Below are positions 50,249 through 59,693 of a DNA stretch of 64,000 nt, piece after piece; within the stretch, counting starts at the first letter, position 1; the number at the start of each line of letters is the position of its first letter. The stretch comes from Providencia sp. R33 (GTDB lineage Bacteria; Pseudomonadota; Gammaproteobacteria; Enterobacterales; Enterobacteriaceae): positions 124,001-188,000 of the forward strand of contig NZ_CP072453.1 of NCBI RefSeq assembly GCF_019343475.1, in the 5' to 3' direction. A program made the position numbers and the translations under genes. The notes beneath the pieces were generated by a model. The model had not been told where the DNA came from. It saw only the letters and a list, made by a program, of their open reading frames with translations, and ran no database searches.

Positions 50249-52024
50249 TTATGCATGTTCATTACGGTGGATAACAGCATCAACAATTTGGCGCGTTGTG
50301 CCATCAGTGAGCCCTAAATCGGTTAAGTGGGGCCCTGCATTGCACGCAAGACAGGTACCTTCAATTGCTTTAAATACGCGGTAAGGCGGTTCCCAATCCG
50401 CAATTTCATTGCTTAAATCACGGAGTTGGCGAAACTGAGCTGCAAGCTCAGGTGCAGGGAGGTCAGAGAGCATTCCCGCAATAGGCATCGCAACGTGGGC
50501 TAAGACTTTGCTATTTTGCACTAATGCCATACCGCCACCGCTTTCAATTAATAAATTGCATGCGATGGCCATGTCTTGCGGGTCACGACCTAATACAACA
50601 AGGTTATGGGAATCATGGGAGTAACTTGTTGCTATGGCACCACGAAGTTCGCCCCAACCTGCTAGCAGCGCGATTTGAGGCTTAGCTTCATGGCGTGCAT
50701 GGCGGTGTTGAACACGAATAAAGCTAAAATCATCAGGAAGCTGGACTACACCATCATTAATTTCGACGTCAACTTCCCCCCATTGCGTAAAACGGGCGCC
50801 TTGAATATGGCGTAGACGAGCTGTACCGTTATTAATGCCATCAATTCTAAGCTTGCAATCATCAGCGGTGATCGGGGAAAGTCGCATCGTTTCACGAGGC
50901 GGCAAAACATCACTTGGTGAACTGATAGCGGTGAGTAACTTACCTTTTTCAGCAATTTTTTGGCCAGCGACATACACAGAATGGGCTTTTAATATTGTTA
51001 ATGAATCAAAAACCACCAAGTTGGCTTTTCGACCCGCGGCAATTAAGCCTAAGTCATTGCGTTGTAAACGGATTGCACCATTTAGTGTTGCAAAACGTAG
51101 TGCATCAGTCGCGGGCATACCGTGTTCAATCAATAAGTTAAGCAGAGCAATAATACCGCCTTTTTCCAGTAGCATATCAGGTGGAACATCATCCGTGCAC
51201 ACGGTAATCTGTGAAGATAAATGAGGTAGTGATTTCAATGTGGTGACAATGTCGGGTAACAGGTAAGGATGTGAACCACGAATTTCGAGAGTGAGCCCCG
51301 CGCGTAATTTTTCGAGGGCATCTTCTGCTGAAGTGAGTTCATGATCGGATGTGACACCCGCTGCAAGGTAGGCCTGTAAATCCGCCCCTTTTAGCCCGCG
51401 CGCATGTCCTTCAATTAATTTTCCTGAACGCAGCCCAGCCTCTAAAATTTCTTCCATGCGGTCACTGCCATTAAGCACACCAAACATATCCATGACTTCA
51501 GCAACACCGTGGACTTCTGGCCAGCTGAGCATTGTCGACATCTCTTCGCCTTCGAAATCGGCACCTGACATCTCTAATCCAGGTGTCGAAGGCACAGAAG
51601 ATGGCGCGGCTACCATCACATCCAGCGGTAAATTTCGGCTGGCATCAATGGCATAACGCACACCTTCAAGGCCTAATACATTCGCAAGCTCATGAGGGTC
51701 CCAAAAGACGGTTGTTGTGCCTTGTGTTAAGACAATTTCGGCATAGCGTACTGGTGGTAAATGGGAGCTTTCTAAGTGTACGTGTGTGTCAATCAGTCCC
51801 GGAGAGATAAAATAGCCTGATAAATCATGAGTTTCTTTTGCATCTGAGCGTGACCCTGTTGGGTGAACGCTAGCAATAAGATTACCCGTGATCCCAATAT
51901 CCGCAGGGCGAATTTCGCCCGTGACCATATCAATGATATTGGCATTGGTGAGTAAAAGGTCAAAAGGAATATCCCCTTTTGCAGACTGAACGACGTGACG
52001 TCGGCTTTGCTCTTTTTTGCACAT
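50249..52024 (-). CDS. ade: Adenine deaminase
   Basis: 591 residues, the size of bacterial Ade (E. coli 588). Amidohydrolase metal motif DTHVHLESSHLPPVRYAE, then WDPHELANVLG, GHARGLKGADLQAYLAAG, SDHELTSAEDALEKL and a TDDVPPDML segment. It converts adenine to hypoxanthine and ammonia using a di-Fe or Mn site in the cytosol. It is first in a two-gene unit with the purine permease and divergent from a LysR regulator. Confidence 0.95.
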   Translation of the reverse strand: MCKKEQSRRHVVQSAKGDIPFDLLLTNANIIDMVTGEIRPADIGITGNLIASVHPTGSRSDAKETHDLSGYFISPGLIDTHVHLESSHLPPVRYAEIVLTQGTTTVFWDPHELANVLGLEGVRYAIDASRNLPLDVMVAAPSSVPSTPGLEMSGADFEGEEMSTMLSWPEVHGVAEVMDMFGVLNGSDRMEEILEAGLRSGKLIEGHARGLKGADLQAYLAAGVTSDHELTSAEDALEKLRAGLTLEIRGSHPYLLPDIVTTLKSLPHLSSQITVCTDDVPPDMLLEKGGIIALLNLLIEHGMPATDALRFATLNGAIRLQRNDLGLIAAGRKANLVVFDSLTILKAHSVYVAGQKIAEKGKLLTAISSPSDVLPPRETMRLSPITADDCKLRIDGINNGTARLRHIQGARFTQWGEVDVEINDGVVQLPDDFSFIRVQHRHARHEAKPQIALLAGWGELRGAIATSYSHDSHNLVVLGRDPQDMAIACNLLIESGGGMALVQNSKVLAHVAMPIAGMLSDLPAPELAAQFRQLRDLSNEIADWEPPYRVFKAIEGTCLACNAGPHLTDLGLTDGTTRQIVDAVIHRNEHA

Positions 52025-52169
52025 AAGACACCATCCCTACAAATTATGACAGTTACTTTATGAGCAACGCAAACGTTTGCCAAGATGATAAAATTTATCA
52101 GGTCATAAGAACAGGTTATAATGCGATGAATACTTCAGGAATATTTAATCAATTTAATAATAGGCCGCT

Positions 52170-53099
52170 ATGACTGAACCTTGGCAACGCTTGCCCGCGC
52201 TAACGCTTAAGCAACTTCAGTATTTTGTCACTTTGGCAAAATTACGTCATTTTACGGAAACAGCAAGCCGTTTAGCAGTCAGTCAGCCTGCGCTAAGTAG
52301 TGCGATACGGCAAATCGAGTCTGTTTTAGGTGGAAAACTGATTAACCGAACGGCTTCATCCGTCTCCTTAACAGAATTAGGAGCGGCTATTTTGCCCCAT
52401 GCCCAACAGATATTGAGTGTTTCACATCGCGCATTTAGTGAAATCCAAAAAATTATTGAAGAGGGGGGCGATGGTACACTGCGGATTGGCCTTGTCCCTT
52501 CGGTGAGCTCATTGCTGTTTCCTGCGGTGCCTGAATTATTAAGCCAACACTTTCCAAGACTAAAGATTGAATTTTATGATCAAACCAATGATTCGCTGGT
52601 CAATAAATTGATTAATCATGAAATTGACTTTGGGGTCGGTGTTATTGATAGCTTTGTACCTCAGGATTTACGTATTTTCCCTCTGCAAGATGACCCGTTT
52701 GTGGCGGTTATTCATAGTGATGATGTATTGGCTAATCATGGGTTTCACCTACCTTGGAAATTACTTAACGGTCGCGATATCGCCGTTTTTTCAAAAGGAA
52801 ATATTCAGCGATTGGTGACGGCAACCATTGAAAGTCATCGATTAAAACTGAACCCACGTTACCAAGTTGATTACATTGAAACACTGTACGGTTTAGTACG
52901 ATCAAAATTAGCAATTGCGATTTTACCCCAACTGTATACAGCCCATTTATGCGATCCTGAACTAAAAGTATTGCAACTTCAACAACCTGAGCTTGCTCGA
53001 ACGGTAGCTTTAATTCGTAATAATTCAGCGTCAACACCGATGATAGAGTCTATTTTTCAGATACTTTTGACTGCACTTAAGGACAAAAAAGGGTCGTGA
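52170..53099 (+). CDS. LysR-type regulator, probable control of ade and permease
   Basis: 309 residues. Winged-helix N-terminus (LTLKQLQYFVTLAKLRHFTE, then VSQPALSSAIRQIESVLGGK), effector domain from ~90 (LRIGLVPSVSSLLFPAVPEL). The 145-base gap shared with the divergent adenine deaminase gene is the usual LysR layout, so the purine unit is the likely target. Inducer not known. Confidence 0.88.
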   Translation: MTEPWQRLPALTLKQLQYFVTLAKLRHFTETASRLAVSQPALSSAIRQIESVLGGKLINRTASSVSLTELGAAILPHAQQILSVSHRAFSEIQKIIEEGGDGTLRIGLVPSVSSLLFPAVPELLSQHFPRLKIEFYDQTNDSLVNKLINHEIDFGVGVIDSFVPQDLRIFPLQDDPFVAVIHSDDVLANHGFHLPWKLLNGRDIAVFSKGNIQRLVTATIESHRLKLNPRYQVDYIETLYGLVRSKLAIAILPQLYTAHLCDPELKVLQLQQPELARTVALIRNNSASTPMIESIFQILLTALKDKKGS

Positions 53100-53421
53100 A
53101 ATCATTATGCTTTTTTCTGATTAATTAAGCCGTTAATACGCTGAAGGTATTGTATGGATTGATATATACCATCATAGATAGCTGGATAGATAAGTTCTTA
53201 ATTTTTATTATCAAGTGCAGTGATATTGATGATTATAAAAAACATAGACTAATACTTACTCAAGATTAAAGCATTTATCGTAAAGCTATTTTTATCCAGT
53301 TAGATTTAAATTATGCAATCAATAAAATAAAAATGCATTCTAGTGGATATTTAATAGTGTTAAATATAACCAGTTGATTTTAAATTTCTTACTATGATGC
53401 TCAGTCTGTTGGGAGTATTTA
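53100..53421. other. Gene-free AT-rich gap
   Basis: 322 bases between the LysR gene and the lipoprotein gene. No ORF, no convincing hairpin with T-run. A GGGAG Shine-Dalgarno lies at its right end; a promoter for the lipoprotein gene is presumed. Confidence 0.4.
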
Positions 53422-54324
53422 ATGAAAACACTACTGAGATTCAACTGCTTAATGGTCTCATTGCTATTACTTTCAGCCTGTGATGACTTTGATGCTATTG
53501 GAAGTAAAGGTAAGTTTTATTATAGCAACCCAAGTACCAGTAATATTAGGTTTAAAGTTGATGGTAAACACTATGAAGTTTTACCTAATGGGAATGGTGT
53601 TATTAATCTCTCCAGTGGGCTTCATCATTTAGAAAATGATAAAGGTGAAATGACCGAGTTTATGATTTTTGAAAATAACTCAGGGGGGATCCTAAATCCG
53701 AATAATTTTGCCTACTATACCTTATCTGAGGTTTATGCCGTAGATGGGAAATCAGACCGGTTTAAACCAGCAAGTTACCCGATTACCATTAATGGGCATG
53801 AGTTAGATTTGCCGATTCGCAGCGCTAATGCGGTAATCATTGATACCAATTTATTTAGGTGCAGTTATCCAATAGGGGAAGCTTTCCCTGATTCAATTAC
53901 GCTTTATGATGATAATTCGGATGGTAATATAAAATCTAAATGTTTTGACCAGTTTGAATTAGTTAAGTATATGGCCAATGAATATGAACAGAATTTAATG
54001 CCTGTCACATCCGGCGATGAAAGTGTTAATTCTATTAATATGGTTTTTAATTATGATATTCCAAAGCCCGTATTTAATGATAAAAATGTACAATTAAAAG
54101 CGCAGCAACTTATTGTATTGACTGAGCAGCTTAAAAATACAGATGATGTTGATATTCATAAAAAACTAAATAAAGAATTTCATCAGGCAACGATTGAGCT
54201 AGTTCATGAGCATGCTGCAAGTACTGTCAATAATACCGTTGAGGAAAATATAAAATATAATGATTTTATTCAGGAAGTTAATACACTGAGAGGAAATGGA
54301 GTATGGATAAAATCGGCTAATTAA
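53422..54324 (+). CDS. Lipoprotein of unknown function
   Basis: 300 residues, with GGGAG before the ATG. The signal MKTLLRFNCLMVSLLLLSAC ends in a lipobox; DD after the Cys predicts inner-membrane anchoring. The N-terminal ~95 residues form short strands (KFYYSNPSTSNIRFKVDGKH, then LPNGNGVINLSSGLHHLEN), a possible small beta domain. The C-terminal part is helical (QLKAQQLIVLTEQLKNTDD). No family recognised. The next gene encodes an exported VWA protein and starts 181 bases later; a link is possible but not shown. Confidence 0.75.
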   Translation: MKTLLRFNCLMVSLLLLSACDDFDAIGSKGKFYYSNPSTSNIRFKVDGKHYEVLPNGNGVINLSSGLHHLENDKGEMTEFMIFENNSGGILNPNNFAYYTLSEVYAVDGKSDRFKPASYPITINGHELDLPIRSANAVIIDTNLFRCSYPIGEAFPDSITLYDDNSDGNIKSKCFDQFELVKYMANEYEQNLMPVTSGDESVNSINMVFNYDIPKPVFNDKNVQLKAQQLIVLTEQLKNTDDVDIHKKLNKEFHQATIELVHEHAASTVNNTVEENIKYNDFIQEVNTLRGNGVWIKSAN

Positions 54325-54505
54325 GTATATGTTCAGCAATTCTTTTTGATTACCTTAATTTTTCATATTTAAGGTAATGAAATTGTTTATTTTTAATTCA
54401 GAATATGCTTATTCAGTAAGCAGAGTAATCTTATGTGAAATAATGTTATAAAACGAGACATTGGTGATGGCGATACTTATATTAACCTCACCAAGGAACT
54501 CGGCG

Positions 54506-55240
54506 ATGAACCTATCTAAACAGTCAATTTTCACCGTCATATCAGTAGCATTTTTATTGTTGTTCTCTTCTATTTCAAGTAGTAAAACTGTGGTTGAAAC
54601 AAAACAGGATCCTGATGTATTAGATTTGGTTTTTATTCTAGATAAAAGCGGCTCGATGTCTGGTTTCGAGTCAGACACCATTGGTGGGTACAATAGTGTA
54701 CTTGCTGAAAATAAGGATAAAAAATCAAAAACCTATATCACGACAATTCTATTTAATGACAAAACAAGTCTATTGCATAATCGTGAACCGATTAGCAAAG
54801 TGGCTAACTTAACACTGAATGATTACCCTGTTGGTGGGTATACCGCATTACTGGATGCCATTGGTGAAGGCATCGAAAAAATGCGTGAAAATAGAAAAAT
54901 CACCAAAAATAATAATGTACTTTTTGTCATCATTACTGACGGACAAGAAAATAGTAGCCGCAAATATTCATCATCCAAAATTAAAGCCATGATTAAATCG
55001 GCAGAAACAGAAGATAAATGGGACTTTATTTTCTTAGGTGCCAATATTGATGCCGTTTCTGAAGCGGAAAATATTGGTATTAAAAGTTCGAATGCAACGG
55101 GATATGTACAAGATGGCGAAGGGTACGATAAAGCGTATCGCGCTGTAAATAAAGCAGTCGAAGCGAAGCAACAAGCTGCACCAATATCAGAGGATTGGAA
55201 ACAGGAAGTTGAAGCTGATGTGAAGGAACGCAAAAAATAA
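54506..55240 (+). CDS. Exported von Willebrand factor A domain protein
   Basis: 244 residues from the ATG at 54506 (AAGGA eight bases upstream). A signal peptide (SIFTVISVAFLLLFSSIS) precedes a VWA domain covering most of the protein. The MIDAS metal site is complete: DKSGSMSG, the Thr in GGYTALLDA and ITDGQENSS. The C-terminus is charged (EDWKQEVEADVKERKK). VWA domains bind partner proteins through Mg2+; the partner is unknown. It resembles stand-alone exported VWA proteins rather than chelatase or terC-type ones. Confidence 0.8.
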   Translation: MNLSKQSIFTVISVAFLLLFSSISSSKTVVETKQDPDVLDLVFILDKSGSMSGFESDTIGGYNSVLAENKDKKSKTYITTILFNDKTSLLHNREPISKVANLTLNDYPVGGYTALLDAIGEGIEKMRENRKITKNNNVLFVIITDGQENSSRKYSSSKIKAMIKSAETEDKWDFIFLGANIDAVSEAENIGIKSSNATGYVQDGEGYDKAYRAVNKAVEAKQQAAPISEDWKQEVEADVKERKK

Positions 55241-55358
55241 TAAAGTAACTAAAACTAAAGGGAGTACTTCAAGGATGGGGATATCAGGGATGAGTAAGCC
55301 GAAGGAAATAGGCTAACATAAGATTGAGTCTGTAAATGAAGGTGAAGTGGTAAACTAA

Positions 55359-55394
55359 AATGCCCTTAAGAATGATTAATGTTTTGAGGGCATT
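55359..55394. terminator. Terminator between VWA gene and efeB
   Basis: AATGCCCT...AGGGCATT with a long loop, T-run rightward and A-run leftward; serves convergent genes. Confidence 0.7.
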
Positions 55395-55410
55395 TTTATT
55401 GGCTAATCAA

Positions 55411-56682
55411 TTAGTTTGTTTGTTTTAATGCATCAAACATTGTTTTTGCGATGCTATCTTGTGGTGATTGCATGCCTGGTAAGACAAAATAATATCCCCC
55501 ACCAAAAGGTTTGATATAGCGTTCAAGGGGCTCGCCATTTAACCGTTTTTGGGTGTCGATAAAACCTGTTTTCAAATTGCTTTGGTAAGAAACAAAAATT
55601 AACCCCATATCCAAAGCACCAGCATCTGTTAGCCCTAAAGAATAGCTGTAGCCTCGACGCCTTAGTTTGGCGGTATGGCGTTCTGGATTGCGTGGCTCAG
55701 CACGGCGCATGTGGGAATCAAATAACACGCGATCGCCATGAGGGTCTTTATCAAATGCGGGGTCGTCGTGTTCCTGTTTCATACCTATTGGTGCCCCAGT
55801 CACTTTATGGCGACCAAAGTCATTTTCTTGGTCTTCTAAAGGTGTTCTATCCCAAAATTCAAGGTTAAAACGTATCAAGCGTACCGCCTGATAAGTGCCA
55901 CCATCACACCATGTAGGTTCATTGGTACCAGAGACCCAAACTAACTCATTCATCAGCGTGGTATCATCGGTAGATGCATTCCCTGTACCATCTTTGAAAC
56001 CAAATAGGTTAATGGCTGTGCTGTGATTATCAATATTACGAGCAGGCAAGAAGCCATCCATTTTCCATAACGGAAAGCTGTAAGGTGAAATATGGCGCAA
56101 AATATCTCTTAAAGCATAGATGACACTTTCTTGGCTGTTTGCGCAAATCTGTAGCATGATGTCGCCACCGCACCATTTTGCTTCTAACCTATCATTTGGA
56201 AAACTGGTCATTTCCACGAGCTGTTTTGGCTTGATTTTGCCCAATCCAAAACGTGAATCAAATAAGCTATCCCCTAAAGCTACGGTGATAGTGAGTGAGT
56301 CAGGCTGTAGGTGAGTGCCAAGAATACCAGACTCAGCAGGAGGCATTTTATCATTTTCAGTTGATGGTGCCTGTTGAGGTTGAGTGAGGTAGGCGATGCG
56401 CTGTGATAAAAGCGAAAAAACAGTTTGCAGTTCATCTAACTTAGTTGTGGTGATATTGAAAGCAATAAAAGAGGCATTTTTTTGTTCAGGGGTTAATACC
56501 CCTGCTTGGTGCTGACCAAGGTAGTTTATTGCTTTATCATAATTTAACTGGCAATTAGCGATTTGCTCTTTCGCTTTTAATGCAGGGGCCGCGAAAATGG
56601 CACTACCAATTGCGAGTGCTTTTAATGCAGAACGGCGAGATAACCCGTTGGTAAGGTGTTGGCTTCTAAGTTTAACTTGCAT
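55411..56682 (-). CDS. efeB: EfeB, Tat-exported DyP-type haem peroxidase
   Basis: 423 residues (E. coli 423). Twin-arginine signal GLSRRSALKALAIGSAIFAA. DyP motif GxxDG in NLFGFKDGTGN and the haem-ligand His in DSHMRRAEPRNPERH; the catalytic Arg is expected in the C-terminal half. EfeB is the periplasmic peroxidase of the low-pH ferrous-iron system and probably oxidises Fe2+ for the permease. Last gene of a five-gene leftward operon, 11 bases after efeO. Confidence 0.93.
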   Translation of the reverse strand: MQVKLRSQHLTNGLSRRSALKALAIGSAIFAAPALKAKEQIANCQLNYDKAINYLGQHQAGVLTPEQKNASFIAFNITTTKLDELQTVFSLLSQRIAYLTQPQQAPSTENDKMPPAESGILGTHLQPDSLTITVALGDSLFDSRFGLGKIKPKQLVEMTSFPNDRLEAKWCGGDIMLQICANSQESVIYALRDILRHISPYSFPLWKMDGFLPARNIDNHSTAINLFGFKDGTGNASTDDTTLMNELVWVSGTNEPTWCDGGTYQAVRLIRFNLEFWDRTPLEDQENDFGRHKVTGAPIGMKQEHDDPAFDKDPHGDRVLFDSHMRRAEPRNPERHTAKLRRRGYSYSLGLTDAGALDMGLIFVSYQSNLKTGFIDTQKRLNGEPLERYIKPFGGGYYFVLPGMQSPQDSIAKTMFDALKQTN

Positions 56683-56693
56683 AAATTTATGCC

Positions 56694-57596
56694 TTAATAT
56701 TTATAGTAAACATCAACATCGAGCTGCGCTCTTAATGTCGCTAAGATTTCAGCTTGTTGAGTTAATGAGGAATAGAGTGCCATTTTGTCTTTTTGTTGTA
56801 ATTGGCTGTAAGGTTGATACAGACCATTTGAAACTTGATAAGCCTGCACAATTTTATTCATTTTTTGGTCATTTTCTTTTATTTGGTCCAAGGTTTTAGG
56901 CTCAATAAAAGGGCTAATGATTTCAATGATTTCTTGAGAACCTTTGAGATTTGCCGCAATGTCGGTTAAATCCGACAAACTGTAGATATTTTCTTTGCCA
57001 TCTAACTTTGTTTCTATGATCATTTCTACAAAGTCAGCAGAGGCTTGAACTAGTTTAGGAATTTCAATAGTTTCGGTCATGACTCGCTTTTGTAAGTCAC
57101 GCCCTTTTAATAATAATTCTTCAGCAGGGGGAAGTGCTTGCTGGACAGATTTTTGATCAAATAACTGATATTCAACGAGATGAAAACCGGTGAAACGGTA
57201 ATCTTTTTCTTTATCAAGAAAATAGTCAGCGCGAGGGTTAATGGTTCTATCGGTATTGCCGAATAATACAATGATTGGCCGTATTGTCTCATAGTGTTTG
57301 TGAGCCGCAATATAGGCGGCTTGTGCTTTAGCTAAATTACCTTTTTTCAGGGACTGTTGTAACAGACCTAACTCTGCAACCATTTCAGTTAATTCAGCAT
57401 TAGCAAAATTCAGATAAGTTTGGATACTAGCTTGGTATTTTTCAGGGGTAGGGATATCCCCCTTGGCAATAATAATATCATCCCCTGTTTGCACAGGGGA
57501 GCGTAGCGCCTTACCTTGAACCATGGTAGGTACGGCAATGGCAAGTATTAAGCTAAAAAAAATCCATCTTGTATTATGCCTTAGCGAGTTGTGCAT
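56694..57596 (-). CDS. efeO: EfeO-like M75 (imelysin-like) protein without cupredoxin domain
   Basis: 300 residues from the ATG at 57596, which overlaps the permease gene by 23 bases. Signal peptide (WIFFSLILAIAVPTMVQG). The body is an M75 domain with the metal motif GFHLVEYQLF (GxHxxE). E. coli EfeO has an extra N-terminal cupredoxin domain; this protein is the short, M75-only type, and a cupredoxin is instead encoded separately at 58434. It should bind iron in the periplasm and pass it to the permease. Confidence 0.88.
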   Translation of the reverse strand: MHNSLRHNTRWIFFSLILAIAVPTMVQGKALRSPVQTGDDIIIAKGDIPTPEKYQASIQTYLNFANAELTEMVAELGLLQQSLKKGNLAKAQAAYIAAHKHYETIRPIIVLFGNTDRTINPRADYFLDKEKDYRFTGFHLVEYQLFDQKSVQQALPPAEELLLKGRDLQKRVMTETIEIPKLVQASADFVEMIIETKLDGKENIYSLSDLTDIAANLKGSQEIIEIISPFIEPKTLDQIKENDQKMNKIVQAYQVSNGLYQPYSQLQQKDKMALYSSLTQQAEILATLRAQLDVDVYYKY

Positions 57597-58422
57597 GTTT
57601 TTTGCTCCGTGCAAATAATGGAATAACAATTAGCCAATAAAGGGCAAAAGTGATCACACTTAACCAAATAGGCTGAGATCGATAAGCGAAGAAAGATGAA
57701 ATAAAGTTCCCTGCAATACCTGAGTCATCAAGTACAGCAGTGGTATCCCATGCAGGATAGATTAGAAATTCAGGAATTGAATAATCATATTCAATTAATA
57801 AGTTCGCGCTTTCTTCTACACCTTTGAGTAGTAAGGAGAGCGCTAAAAATAACAGAATAACACCAGTCACTCGGAAGAATATTGCCCATGAAATAAGGCG
57901 GTTGGTGAGGAGGAATATATATAAAGTTAAACCTGCGATGGCTATACCCCCGCCTACCTCGATAAAAAATTCAGACGCATTTGCAGATGTTAGCGACATA
58001 ATGAAGCTGGAGAGGAACACCACAATTTCGCTTCCTTCGCGAGCGATCGCAATGGCAATGATGAGTGCGGCTCCCCACCAATTATGGTGTGCAGCATTGC
58101 GGTTAATACCCGATTCTATTTCTGATTTCATCGAGCTGCCGTGTTTATTCATCCAATATACCATTTGGACGATTAATATACAGGCAAGCAATTCCATGAA
58201 AATCATGAATAACGATTGGCCAGTATCATCAAGAACGTTGAAGACACCATAGATAAGCAGGGCGAGTAAGATAGAGGTGATAACACCAAGCGCAACACCG
58301 CCCCACAGGAATTTCATGCCATTACGGGCATCTGGGTGGCGTTTTATCCACGCATAGATAATGCCGATAACCAGTAGAGCTTCAAAGCTTTCTCGCCAGA
58401 CAACAAACAGAACTTGTCCCAT
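57574..58422 (-). CDS. efeU: FTR1-family high-affinity iron permease (EfeU/FtrC-like)
   Basis: 282 residues, seven predicted membrane segments. The two REGxE-type motifs are present: WRESFEALLVIG at the N-terminus (RESFE form) and IAREGSEIVVFLSSF in segment 4. FTR1 permeases move iron oxidised just outside the membrane. The frame is intact, unlike the broken efeU of E. coli K-12. It lies between the cupredoxin gene (11 bases) and efeO (overlap). Confidence 0.93.
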   Translation of the reverse strand: MGQVLFVVWRESFEALLVIGIIYAWIKRHPDARNGMKFLWGGVALGVITSILLALLIYGVFNVLDDTGQSLFMIFMELLACILIVQMVYWMNKHGSSMKSEIESGINRNAAHHNWWGAALIIAIAIAREGSEIVVFLSSFIMSLTSANASEFFIEVGGGIAIAGLTLYIFLLTNRLISWAIFFRVTGVILLFLALSLLLKGVEESANLLIEYDYSIPEFLIYPAWDTTAVLDDSGIAGNFISSFFAYRSQPIWLSVITFALYWLIVIPLFARSKKHAQLAKA

Positions 58423-58433
58423 ATTTAACCCTT

Positions 58434-58769
58434 CTATTTAGCTACAATTTCGCCTTTAGGGCTCGAAAGATGGAAGTCATCAAAGAAGGTATATGTACCT
58501 GGTTTGAGAGGCGCAATGACAACGACAGAGCTGGCTCCTGGTGCTAATACTTTTTCTTTACGCAGTTGGATGCTTTCGAATTCAGCAGGCTCAGTTCCTG
58601 TATTGGTAATTTTAATACGGATGATTGTTTTGGCAGGAACTTCAAGTATGCGTGGAATTAAATCGCCATTTTTCATTTCTAATTCGACGGTATGTTTCTC
58701 CGCCGCAAAAACCGATTGAGGCAAGAAAGAGCAAGCAATAACCAGTAAAAAGCTCAGTAATGTTTTCAT
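58434..58769 (-). CDS. Periplasmic cupredoxin (FtrB / EfeO-Cup-like)
   Basis: 111 residues with a signal peptide (LLSFLLVIACSFLPQSVFA). The mature ~90 residues have the cupredoxin_1 pattern (VPAKTIIRIKITNTGTEPAE, then LAPGASSVVVIAPLKPGTYT, FFDDFHLSSPKG). It matches both FtrB of FtrABCD systems and the N-terminal domain that EfeO lacks here. Likely copper- or iron-binding electron or metal carrier for the permease. Confidence 0.85.
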   Translation of the reverse strand: MKTLLSFLLVIACSFLPQSVFAAEKHTVELEMKNGDLIPRILEVPAKTIIRIKITNTGTEPAEFESIQLRKEKVLAPGASSVVVIAPLKPGTYTFFDDFHLSSPKGEIVAK

Positions 58770-58807
58770 TTTGGCTTAGGTAGTCCATTTATGAGTACAA
58801 GCAGAAA

Positions 58808-58845
58808 AAGGGCTTATAGAAGATGGTTGTTCCTATAAAGCCCTT
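58808..58845 (-). terminator. Intra-operon terminator/attenuator after P19-like gene
   Basis: On the minus strand AAGGGCTTTATAG pairs with CTATAAGCCCTT, followed by TTTTTC. It would let the first gene (P19-like) be made in excess over the four downstream genes. Confidence 0.75.
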
Positions 58846-58863
58846 AGCTCACTTTAGATAAAA

Positions 58864-59421
58864 CTAGTAGCTTCCTTTACGACCTACACCTGCGTAGTCA
58901 AAATCCCAAGAAACTTCAAACGGTTGGAACCAAGGTGCAACACCTGTTTCTTTATCAATGTGGCGACCAAAGGCAACATCTTTGTTGTGTGATGGTGGGT
59001 AAATTTTATAGGTCACACGATACTTACCATTGCCATCTAGTTTGATGTTTTCCCCATAGTGAGGGCCGTCACTAGCAACCATTGGCATGAACGTGCCTGT
59101 TTGTGTCTGTGGTTTATCACCTAATTTCGTTACAGAGTATTCAATAGTGAGGTAAGGGATCCAATCGCCTTCAGCAAAGCCATTCGGGTTATCTTCTACC
59201 GCGTGGATGTCGGCTTCTAAGTGGACATCGGCTTTATCCGCCGCTAGATGGGCCATCTTGTGATGCCCTTCCTCTGTATCCATTGTAATGGGTTGTAAAT
59301 AGACACCTTGGATTTCCATTCCATTTTTAATTACTGGATGACCAAGCGGATATTCTTGAGCAAATGCAGAAATTGAAAACAACGCGAGACCCGAAACAGC
59401 AGCTTTGTAGGCGAGTTTCAT
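58864..59421 (-). CDS. P19/Tp34/FtrA-like periplasmic iron-binding protein
   Basis: 185 residues, cleaved signal (AYKAAVSGLALFSISAFAQE). The mature protein opens EYPLGHPVIKNGMEIQGVYL and has HHKMAHLAADKADVHLEAD, the His/Met-rich metal site of P19 and FetP/FtrA proteins, then a C-terminal SWDFDYAGVGRKGSY. P19 proteins are homodimers that bind Cu and Fe and work with FTR1-type permeases. First gene of the operon; a Fur box lies 33 bases upstream of its start. Confidence 0.92.
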   Translation of the reverse strand: MKLAYKAAVSGLALFSISAFAQEYPLGHPVIKNGMEIQGVYLQPITMDTEEGHHKMAHLAADKADVHLEADIHAVEDNPNGFAEGDWIPYLTIEYSVTKLGDKPQTQTGTFMPMVASDGPHYGENIKLDGNGKYRVTYKIYPPSHNKDVAFGRHIDKETGVAPWFQPFEVSWDFDYAGVGRKGSY

Positions 59422-59453
59422 TATTACGTCCTTACCATTATTTAAGTTGAGTT

Positions 59454-59470
59454 GTAATGATAATCATTAC
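59454..59470 (-). promoter_or_regulatory. Fur box of the iron operon
   Basis: GTAATGAT-A-ATCATTAC, a perfect 17-base dyad close to the Fur consensus core (TGATAATCATTA). Its place just upstream of the first iron gene implies repression in iron-rich conditions. Confidence 0.88.
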
Positions 59471-59693
59471 TATTATAGGATTACAAGTGGGTATTTCCGA
59501 TAAGTTATCCTTTAAATGTATTTAACGGTTGTTTTTTTTTAGAAATCCTGATGTTAGGTAAAGTTATTATTTTTTAAAAAATAACTTTGCATAAAATGTG
59601 CACTGTGAAGCGGTTTATTGTTTATGACATGATATATTTCATTAAAAGAAATTATTTTACTGGGAAATTTGTTGATAAATAAAGGTACTGCAA

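Noticed and set aside
54823..55233. 136-codon ORF antisense to the VWA gene
   Set aside because: The plus-strand VWA protein has an intact signal peptide and MIDAS motifs; the antisense frame has nothing comparable.
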